Part shown: in pieces, positions 1-4,928 of the stretch | How the letters are laid out: each line of letters opens with the position of its first letter | Position numbering within the stretch: the first letter of the stretch is position 1 | Program-made: the position numbers and the translations under genes | From: an uncultured Rhodospirillales bacterium | GTDB lineage: Bacteria > Pseudomonadota > Alphaproteobacteria > Acetobacterales > Acetobacteraceae | Length of the DNA stretch: 12,226 nucleotides | Assembly: GCA_903904805.1 (NCBI GenBank) | Contig: CAIVDX010000700.1 | Coordinates: 1-12,226, forward strand | Direction: 5' to 3' | The notes under the pieces: generated by a model | The model's input: the letters and a program-made list of their open reading frames with translations, nothing else | What the model was told of the DNA's origin: nothing | Database searches by the model: none

Positions 1-2
1 CG

Positions 3-404
3 GAGGAACTGGCCGAGAAGCTCGGCATGCCGCTGGAGAAGGTGCGCAAGGTTCTCAAGATTGCCAAGGAGCCGATCAGCCTTGAGACGCCGATCGGCGA
101 CGAAGAGGACAGCCATCTCGGCGACTTCATCGAGGACAAGGCAGCGGTGATTCCGCTTGATGCTGCGATCCAGGCGAATCTGCGCGAGGCCACCACACGG
201 GTGCTCTCCTCGCTCACCCCGCGCGAGGAGCGTGTGCTGCGCATGCGGTTTGGCATCGGGATGAACACCGACCACACGCTCGAAGAGGTTGGCCAGCAGT
301 TCAACGTGACGCGCGAGCGCATTCGCCAGATCGAGGCGAAGGCACTGCGTAAGCTGAAACATCCCAGCCGCAGCCGGAAGCTTCGCAGCTTCCTCGACGA
401 CTAG
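3..404 (+). CDS. rpoD: RNA polymerase primary sigma factor RpoD, C-terminal part (5' end outside window)
   Basis: This is the last 133 codons of a sigma-70 housekeeping factor, which directs core RNA polymerase to -10/-35 promoters. The frame is open from base 3 and the gene clearly starts upstream of the window. The visible part covers the end of region 3, with the typical KVLKIAKEPISLETPIG stretch. It then runs through the acidic linker (DEEDSHLGDFIED) into region 4. There, LTPREERVLRMRFGIG is region 4.1, and the stretch from TLEEVGQQFNVTRERIRQIE through KALRKLKHPSR is the region 4.2 helix-turn-helix that binds the -35 element. It ends with RSFLDD and a TAG stop, as primary sigma factors do. 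Nothing looks broken. No terminator is visible before the next gene, which begins 18 bases later, so the two may be co-transcribed. Confidence 0.97.
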   Translation, partial: EELAEKLGMPLEKVRKVLKIAKEPISLETPIGDEEDSHLGDFIEDKAAVIPLDAAIQANLREATTRVLSSLTPREERVLRMRFGIGMNTDHTLEEVGQQFNVTRERIRQIEAKALRKLKHPSRSRKLRSFLDD

Positions 405-408
405 GCCC

Positions 409-414
409 AAGGGG
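409..414 (+). promoter_or_regulatory. Ribosome binding site of the GNAT gene
   Basis: AAGGGG lies 8 bases before the GTG at 423, inside the 18-base gap after the rpoD stop. It favours the GTG start over the internal ATG at 468. Confidence 0.55.
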
Positions 415-422
415 CGGGTACG

Positions 423-980
423 GTGGAGCCGGCAAGCCGGGCGGTTGTCACCGTCACGTTTCTGCGGATGGACCGGCCGCCGATCTCGCCTGTGCCGCCA
501 TTGCCCGCGGGCAGCGCGCTGGTGCGGCTCGAGCAGCCATCGGTGCCGTTCTACCGCTATCTTTATGACACGGTGGGCGGGCCTTATCTGTGGTGGCTGC
601 GCCGCACCGTGCCGGATGACAAGCTCGCCGCGCTGCTGGAGGATCCGCGCGTGTCGATCCATGTTCTGTATCTTGCCGGCAAGCCCGCCGGGTTTTTCGA
701 ACTTGATGGGCGCAACGCACCGGATGCGAATATCAGCTATTTCGGTCTGATGCCGCATGCGGTTGGCCGGGGCCTGGGCGATGCGTTCCTGCGGCGCGCG
801 GTGGATGCGGCCTGGATGCAGGCGCGGCGGGGCGTGACCGTGAATACATGCACGGCGGATCATCCTCGGGCATTGCCGACCTATTTGCGAGCGGGGTTTC
901 GGACTTTGCGGACGGTCAGGGAGAACTGGGACATTCCGCTGCGGTTGGGGATGTCGATACCGGATCACCTGAGGGTTTAA
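423..980 (+). CDS. GNAT family N-acetyltransferase
   Basis: The 185-residue protein has a GCN5-related N-acetyltransferase fold. Motif A, which binds the acetyl-CoA pyrophosphate, is at about residues 107-122 (FGLMPHAVGRGLGDAF, with HAVGRGLG as the P-loop-like turn). Motif B follows at about 141-159 (NTCTADHPRALPTYLRAGF). The N-terminal half carries YRYLYDTVGGPYLWWLRR, recognisable from a GNAT subgroup common in alphaproteobacteria whose acceptor substrate is not known to me. I chose the GTG start at 423 because AAGGGG (409-414) lies 8 bases upstream and VTVTFLRM, just before the internal Met16, looks like conserved protein. An ATG at 468 is the alternative. It follows rpoD by 18 bases on the same strand and may share its transcript. 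The A/T-rich hairpin repeat begins just after its stop. Confidence 0.88.
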   Translation: MEPASRAVVTVTFLRMDRPPISPVPPLPAGSALVRLEQPSVPFYRYLYDTVGGPYLWWLRRTVPDDKLAALLEDPRVSIHVLYLAGKPAGFFELDGRNAPDANISYFGLMPHAVGRGLGDAFLRRAVDAAWMQARRGVTVNTCTADHPRALPTYLRAGFRTLRTVRENWDIPLRLGMSIPDHLRV

Positions 981-987
981 AACAAGC

Positions 988-1030
988 GCTTCTTTTTTGA
1001 AAAAAAGAAGCAACAAACTTTTGGAAGTTT
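988..1030 (+). repeat. A/T-rich hairpin repeat, copy 1 (plus orientation)
   Basis: Two hairpins stand in a row. The first is a perfect 11-bp inverted repeat, 988-998 (gcttctttttt) against 1001-1011 (aaaaaagaagc), with a two-base GA loop. The second is a perfect 6-bp stem, 1015-1020 (aaactt) against 1025-1030 (aagttt), with loop TTGG. Bases 997-1027 match bases 1885-1915 on the opposite strand at 28 of 31 positions, so this is one of two inverted copies flanking the LysR gene. The base composition is strikingly A/T-rich for its surroundings. It lies 7 bases after the GNAT stop and fills the gap to LysR. It may act as a terminator or RNA-stability element, or may be a dispersed non-coding repeat family. 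From memory, similar elements follow many genes in Acetobacteraceae; I could not check this. Confidence 0.8.
1023..1027 (+). promoter_or_regulatory. Likely ribosome binding site of the LysR gene, inside repeat copy 1
   Basis: GGAAG lies 8 bases upstream of the GTG at 1036. It sits in the 3' arm and loop of the second small hairpin of the repeat (1015-1030), so folding of that hairpin could mask it. It decides the start in favour of GTG 1036 over the TTG at 997. Confidence 0.45.
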
Positions 1031-1035
1031 GGTGG

Positions 1036-1884
1036 GTGCGGGATCTCGACTTAAATCTTCTCAGGACTTTTGTGACGATCCTTGAGGCTGAGGGGTTTAC
1101 GCGCGCGGCGGAACGGTTGGGGCGCACGCAGCCGGCGATCAGTTTGCAGATACGACGGCTGGAGGAGCTGGTGGGCTCGCCGGTGCTGGTGCGTGGCGCC
1201 GCGCGGCCGATCCCCACCGTGCAGGGTGAATTGCTGCTCAGCTACGCGCGCCGCATCCTGGCGTTGCATGACGAGGTGCAGGCGCGGCTGGCAGCCCCTG
1301 ATCTTGATGGCCAGGTGCGGCTGGGCACGCCGGAGGATTTCGCCACCACCCATCTGCCCGGTGTGCTTGCGCGCTTCTCGGCGGGGCATCCGCGTGTGGC
1401 GCTGGATGTGCGCTGCGATTTCACGCTGAACCTGCAAGCGGCTTTTGACGCAGGTGAGTTCGATCTTGTGCTGGTCAAGCGTGAGCCAGGGCCGGTGCGC
1501 GAGGGGCTGAAGGTGTGGCGGGAGAAGCTGGTGTGGGTGGCGATGCGCGGGTTGGCGTGGCCCGAGGGGCCGTTGCCGCTGGTGCTGGCGCCGGCCCCGG
1601 ATGTGTATCGCGCGCGGGCGATGGCAGCGCTGGACGCTGCTGGCCTTCCCTGGCGTGTGGCCTACACGAGCGCCTCGCTTGCTGGCCAGCATGCCGCGGT
1701 GCGCGCAGGCCTGGGCATCGCGCCTTTGCCGCGAGACATGGTGCCACCTGACCTGGACGCGGTGGCGCAGCACGGCCTTCCCCCGCTCGCCGACGCCGAA
1801 ATCGCCATGCTGGTCGCCCCTGGCGCGGCTCCTGCCACACGTCGCCTGGCCGATCACATCACGAGCAGCTTCGAACTCCCCTGA
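1036..1884 (+). CDS. LysR-type transcriptional regulator
   Basis: This 282-residue DNA-binding regulator has the normal family length. The N-terminal winged helix-turn-helix begins at LDLNLLRTFVTILEAEGF. Its recognition part spans about residues 20-47, with AAERLGRTQPAISLQIRRLE and the conserved T-Q-P-A-I-S core. The effector-binding domain runs from about residue 85 (DLDGQVRLGTPEDFATTHLP) to the end and includes the family-typical GLGIAPLP late in the chain. I placed the start at GTG 1036 because LysR proteins begin a few residues before L-x-L-x-x-L-R-x-F. The in-frame extension to TTG 997 would be coded by the A/T-rich repeat, giving a lysine-rich, non-conserved leader. The gap to the GNAT gene is all repeat, so transcription may come from upstream. 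The effector and targets are unknown. The nearby esterase and binding-protein genes are candidates, but LysR genes usually lie divergent to their targets and this one does not. Confidence 0.9.
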   Translation: MRDLDLNLLRTFVTILEAEGFTRAAERLGRTQPAISLQIRRLEELVGSPVLVRGAARPIPTVQGELLLSYARRILALHDEVQARLAAPDLDGQVRLGTPEDFATTHLPGVLARFSAGHPRVALDVRCDFTLNLQAAFDAGEFDLVLVKREPGPVREGLKVWREKLVWVAMRGLAWPEGPLPLVLAPAPDVYRARAMAALDAAGLPWRVAYTSASLAGQHAAVRAGLGIAPLPRDMVPPDLDAVAQHGLPPLADAEIAMLVAPGAAPATRRLADHITSSFELP

Positions 1885-1923
1885 CTCCCAAAAGTTTTTT
1901 GGTTCTTTTTTTCAAGACAGAAC
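1885..1923 (-). repeat. A/T-rich hairpin repeat, copy 2 (minus orientation)
   Basis: This is the inverted partner of the element at 988-1030. Bases 1885-1915 read on the minus strand match 997-1027 at 28 of 31 positions. Its main hairpin (1902-1923) has 10-base arms and the same GA loop as copy 1, with two mispairs. One stem pair is C-G in copy 1 and G-C here, a compensating double change that supports selection on the folded form. The element starts directly after the LysR stop and ends 4 bases before the stop of the opposing esterase gene, filling the 43-base convergent gap. Confidence 0.78.
1888..1912 (+). terminator. Probable intrinsic terminator of the LysR gene, within repeat copy 2
   Basis: Read on the plus strand, ccaaaa (1888-1893) pairs perfectly with ttttgg (1897-1902) around a GTT loop. 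A T-rich run, ttcttttttt (1903-1912), follows. The stem is short and A/T-rich, so efficiency may be low. The larger hairpin at 1902-1923 could serve the converging esterase transcript from the other side. Confidence 0.5.
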
Positions 1924-1927
1924 ATTC

Positions 1928-2836
1928 TTACCTTGGATCGTTGACGAACTCCCGCAGCGCCGCGCCAAGGACGTCCTCGGCGGTGTCGATATGCGCGACA
2001 ATCGATGTGTGGTTGTGCCTGGGCAGATAGATCATCGGCGGCGTGCGGCGACGCACCTGGGCGAGGCGGGAGACGAGTTCGGCGCAATAGACGTCAATCA
2101 GCTTGTTCTCGAATTCTGACCAAGCAACGAAAGTCGGGATCGCGGCTTCGGTGACATGGGTGACGCCGGAGACGTCGTCATACACCGACGGATCGGTGCC
2201 GTAATAGGCCTCGACGCGGCGGGCGTTGGTGTTGTCGGGCGCGTTGTCGGCGCGGACGCGGCTGGACAGGAAAATCGCACCGGCGAGGCCCGGGCCGCCT
2301 GGCGGGTGGAAACGCGTGTCGTAGGCGTAGCTTGCCACGTGCGCGCCGCCAGCGGAGTGGCCCATCAGGAAGATGCGCTTGGGATCGATGCCGAATTCGG
2401 CGGCGTGGGTGTGCGTCCAGGCGACGGCGGCGGCGATATCTTCGGTGCCGCCTGGGAACACCGATTCCGGGGCGAGGCGGTAGCCAATATTCAGCCCGAC
2501 GATGCCGTGGCGGGCGAAATAGCGGGAGACGTTGGCATAGATCTCCGGCGTGCGGGCACGGTGGCCATCGGTGAAGCCGCCGCCATGCACGAAGATCACC
2601 GCTGCGCGGTCGGCGCCATCCTCGAGCGGGGCGTGCACATCGATGCGCTGGCGTTCATGCGGGCCATAGGCATGGTTGAAGCTTTCAGCCAACGGCGCGC
2701 GCCGGACGGAGCGGTGCAGTTCGCTGAAGCGCTCGGTGACCATCTGCACATGGCCGGCGGTGTTGGAGAGCCATTTCGGGCCGATCTCGGCCATAAAGGC
2801 GCGCAGTTCGGGGGTGATCTCGGGGGCATCGGACAT
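1928..2836 (-). CDS. Alpha/beta hydrolase, HSL-like carboxylesterase
   Basis: This 302-residue alpha/beta hydrolase is of the hormone-sensitive lipase (family IV) or BD-FAE type. Such enzymes hydrolyse short-chain carboxylic esters or related acyl bonds. The HGGG oxyanion-hole motif is at residues 84-87. The YRLAPE signature is at about 119-124. The nucleophile elbow is GHSAGG with Ser161. The acid is probably Glu241 or Glu243 in WSEFENKL, and the base probably His276 in HNHTS. No signal peptide is visible, so the enzyme should be cytoplasmic. The ATG at 2836 is preceded by GAGGAA with 6-base spacing. The gene is divergent from the second hydrolase (86-base gap) and convergent with the LysR gene. 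The physiological substrate is not evident; an arylformamidase-like amidase is an alternative reading. Confidence 0.9.
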   Translation of the reverse strand: MSDAPEITPELRAFMAEIGPKWLSNTAGHVQMVTERFSELHRSVRRAPLAESFNHAYGPHERQRIDVHAPLEDGADRAAVIFVHGGGFTDGHRARTPEIYANVSRYFARHGIVGLNIGYRLAPESVFPGGTEDIAAAVAWTHTHAAEFGIDPKRIFLMGHSAGGAHVASYAYDTRFHPPGGPGLAGAIFLSSRVRADNAPDNTNARRVEAYYGTDPSVYDDVSGVTHVTEAAIPTFVAWSEFENKLIDVYCAELVSRLAQVRRRTPPMIYLPRHNHTSIVAHIDTAEDVLGAALREFVNDPR

Positions 2837-2842
2837 CGGTCA

Positions 2843-2848
2843 TTCCTC
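2843..2848 (-). promoter_or_regulatory. Ribosome binding site of the HSL-like esterase
   Basis: On the minus strand GAGGAA stands 6 bases before the ATG at 2836, a near-ideal site that fixes the start. Confidence 0.7.
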
Positions 2849-2849
2849 G

Positions 2850-2877
2850 CTTTGAATTTGGGCCATCTTGCCGTCAA
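2850..2877 (-). promoter_or_regulatory. Possible promoter of the HSL-like esterase
   Basis: On the minus strand a good -35 box, TTGACG (2872-2877), is followed after 16 bases by a weak -10 candidate, TCAAAG (2850-2855). It lies in the 86-base divergent gap between the two hydrolase genes. The -10 match is poor, so this is only a candidate. I saw no convincing plus-strand promoter in the same gap. Confidence 0.25.
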
Positions 2878-2910
2878 CCGCGCCGGCGCGCCAGAGTGCG
2901 CATGGGGTTT

Positions 2911-2916
2911 GGGAGG
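2911..2916 (+). promoter_or_regulatory. Ribosome binding site selecting the start at 2923
   Basis: GGGAGG is a strong site placed 6 bases before ATG 2923. It directly abuts ATG 2917 and lies downstream of GTG 2896 and ATG 2902, so the start at 2923 is favoured. Confidence 0.7.
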
Positions 2917-2922
2917 ATGACG

Positions 2923-4149
2923 ATGCAGGAACCGCGTGAGCCGCTGGTGCGGCGCTATGAGGACCAGCGCTGGGTGCTGGACAACATCATCCGCGACAAT
3001 GGGCCGGAGTGGGACCAGCCGCGGCTGCAGAGCATGGCCGCCGCCCTGGGGCCTGAGGCGGCTGGGGATATTGGCGCGATCCGTGCCCGCATCAGCAAAC
3101 TCGCCGATATCTCGCCTGCGCTGGAGCAGGCGGCGCGCAAGCGGGTGCGCCGGGCGGAGGCGGCGGAGGCGGCGGATGAACCGGTGACGGCGCGCGAGAG
3201 CTGGTTCATGGCGGCGAATTTCTTCGCGGCCGCGCAATGGTCGTTGGATGCGGTAACGGAACGGCATCTCGCGCTCAACACCGCCAAGCGCGATGCCTAT
3301 ATGGCCTATGCGCGGCTGGCCGATCATCACGTGGAGGCGGTGTGGGTGCCGTTTCGCGGCGCGGCGTTGCCGGCCTGGCTGCATCTGCCGGCCGGGGTGG
3401 GCGGAAAGTTGCCCTGTTTGGTCTCGATCCCCGGGATGGATGGGTTCAAGGAACGGTCTGTCGCGCTGTATGGGGATCCGTTGCTGGCGCGCGGCATCGC
3501 AGTGCTGTCGATCGAGGGGCCGGGGCAGTATGAGGCGGCCACCTTGGGCATCCATGCGAGCGCGGATGCCTGGAGCGAGGCGGGCACGGCATGTTTTGAA
3601 TATCTCGCGGCCCGGTCGGAGATCGATGCAGGCCGTATCGCGATCTCCGGTCGCAGCTTCGGCACCTTGTTTGCCACCATCGCGCTGGCGCATGAGGCGC
3701 GCTTCTGTGCGGGGGCGATATTGGCGACGTGCCTGGAGCCTGGCTGCCAGACGATTTTCGAGCAGGCTTCACCCACCTACAAGAAGCGCTTCATGTGGAT
3801 GGCCGGCGTGACGGAGGAGGAGGATTTCGAGCCCATCAAGCGGGCGCTCACCTGGGTTGGTCACGCCGAGCGCATCACTGCGCCGTTCCTGTGCGTCGCC
3901 GGCGGGGATGATGAGCTGTCGCCGCTGCGCCACACGGAGGACATGATGGGCGTGTTGCGCGGGCCGAAGCAGCTGGTGATCTATGAGGGCAGCCGGCATA
4001 CGGTGGGCGGTGTGCCCTCCACCGCGAATGGGCCGTCTCCGCCTCAGCTTTTGGCGAACTGGCTGGCCGCGCGGCTGACGGGCAAGGCGATGAGCTCGGC
4101 ACGCTGGTGGGTGGATGGCGCGGGAGCGGTAGGTATCACGCCTTATTGA
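2923..4149 (+). CDS. Alpha/beta hydrolase, FrsA / dihydroxypseudooxynicotine hydrolase-like
   Basis: The 408-residue protein has a helical N-terminal domain of about 135 residues ahead of an alpha/beta hydrolase core. That layout fits the FrsA-like group, which includes the C-C bond hydrolase 2,6-dihydroxypseudooxynicotine hydrolase. In the core, LPCLVSIPGMDGFKE (about 163-177) contributes the oxyanion region. DPLLARGIAVLSIEGPGQ (185-202) is the typical conserved strand. ISGRSFGT holds nucleophile Ser245. GGDDELSP holds the acid, probably Asp330, and GSRHTVGG holds His359. The triad is therefore complete. No signal peptide is seen. Start 2923 was chosen by its ribosome binding site. The 3' end overlaps the opposing dienelactone-hydrolase-like gene by 7 bases. 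Related proteins cleave C-C bonds in diketones or act as esterases; which applies here cannot be told from sequence. Confidence 0.87.
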   Translation: MQEPREPLVRRYEDQRWVLDNIIRDNGPEWDQPRLQSMAAALGPEAAGDIGAIRARISKLADISPALEQAARKRVRRAEAAEAADEPVTARESWFMAANFFAAAQWSLDAVTERHLALNTAKRDAYMAYARLADHHVEAVWVPFRGAALPAWLHLPAGVGGKLPCLVSIPGMDGFKERSVALYGDPLLARGIAVLSIEGPGQYEAATLGIHASADAWSEAGTACFEYLAARSEIDAGRIAISGRSFGTLFATIALAHEARFCAGAILATCLEPGCQTIFEQASPTYKKRFMWMAGVTEEEDFEPIKRALTWVGHAERITAPFLCVAGGDDELSPLRHTEDMMGVLRGPKQLVIYEGSRHTVGGVPSTANGPSPPQLLANWLAARLTGKAMSSARWWVDGAGAVGITPY

Positions 4150-4928
4150 GCCAGATGCGCCTGCAGAAAGGCCTTGGTGCGCTCAGCCGAGTCCGCGACT
4201 GACTCGTCGGTGGCGCCAAGCACGTGGCCGCTGGGGATGGTGCGCCTGCGACCGGCGATGTCGAAGACGTGGAAGGCGCCCTGATAGACCTTGAAATCGA
4301 GCACGTGGCCATTGCGTTCAGTGTGTTCGATCAGGGCCAGGCAATTGTCGGCAGGTGTCCATTCGTCCTCGCTGCCCATCAGGATCAGCGTGTCGGTGGC
4401 GAGCTTTGGTTGTGCGTTGGGATTGCAGCTGGGGTACATCGCGACGGCGGCGCGGAATGGCTGGCCGCCGTGATTGCGTACAGAAAACAGGCTGTTGGTT
4501 GCCAAAACCCCGCCGCCACCATGTGAAAACCCAATCACGCCGATCCGCGTGGGGTCAATGAAATCCTGCGTGCGCATCCAGGCGGCGGCGTCGAATGCAT
4601 CGTCTGCCCGCAACGGGATGGGCACCGGTGAATTGCGACCGATGTCGCATACCGTCGTCAGTCCGCGCGGGCGCATGCTCTCGACGATCAAGGCGACATA
4701 GCCCCAGCCCATGATGCGCTCAGCCCACACCTCCTCATGCACGCCCGATCCCGCGCAGCCTGATAGGATGATCATGGCGGGATGTCGGCCCGGCACGGAG
4801 GGGCGATACAGCAGATGGGCATGGCCGGTCTTTGGCGGGCCGATAGTGCTGTCATCCAGAACGAGACGCTGAAATGTCTGCGCCTGTGCGCCACCGAGCA
4901 TGGCCAGCAGTATCAGCAGCGCGCGCAT
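4143..4928 (-). CDS. Exported dienelactone hydrolase-like alpha/beta hydrolase
   Basis: This 261-residue protein resembles the dienelactone hydrolase family, whose members open lactones or cleave esters. The N-terminus is a Sec signal peptide: MRALLILLAMLGGAQA with a likely cut after residue 16. The mature enzyme should therefore lie in the periplasm. Strand motif ILSGCAGSGVHEEVWAERI (about 54-72) resembles the family's core. The nucleophile elbow is GFSHGG with Ser135, not the cysteine of classical ClcD-type enzymes. The acid is probably Asp188 in GSEDEW, and His220 lies in GAFHVFD. Its ATG overlaps the stop of the upstream binding-protein gene by one base (TGATG on the minus strand), which suggests translational coupling and a shared task. 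Longer upstream readings of the frame run through that gene and are not real. The 3' end overlaps the convergent hydrolase gene by 7 bases. Confidence 0.88.
   Translation of the reverse strand: MRALLILLAMLGGAQAQTFQRLVLDDSTIGPPKTGHAHLLYRPSVPGRHPAMIILSGCAGSGVHEEVWAERIMGWGYVALIVESMRPRGLTTVCDIGRNSPVPIPLRADDAFDAAAWMRTQDFIDPTRIGVIGFSHGGGGVLATNSLFSVRNHGGQPFRAAVAMYPSCNPNAQPKLATDTLILMGSEDEWTPADNCLALIEHTERNGHVLDFKVYQGAFHVFDIAGRRRTIPSGHVLGATDESVADSAERTKAFLQAHLAQ

Noticed and set aside
997..1035. N-terminal extension of LysR from TTG 997
   Set aside because: The extra 13 codons come from the A/T-rich repeat, and LysR proteins normally start right before the first helix, matching GTG 1036.
985..1923. LysR gene plus inverted repeats as an insertion sequence or transposon
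   Set aside because: No transposase is present, no flanking target-site duplication was seen, and the repeat ends sit exactly at gene stops, which fits a 3'-end element better than transposon termini.
2156..2920. 254-codon plus-strand frame opposite the HSL-like esterase
   Set aside because: It is a shadow of the esterase, with Gly/Ala/Val-rich composition and no recognisable domain.
2596..3693. 365-codon minus-strand frame over the divergent gap and the FrsA-like hydrolase
   Set aside because: It is antisense to the hydrolase and arginine-, proline- and histidine-rich. Its tail runs out of frame through the esterase start.
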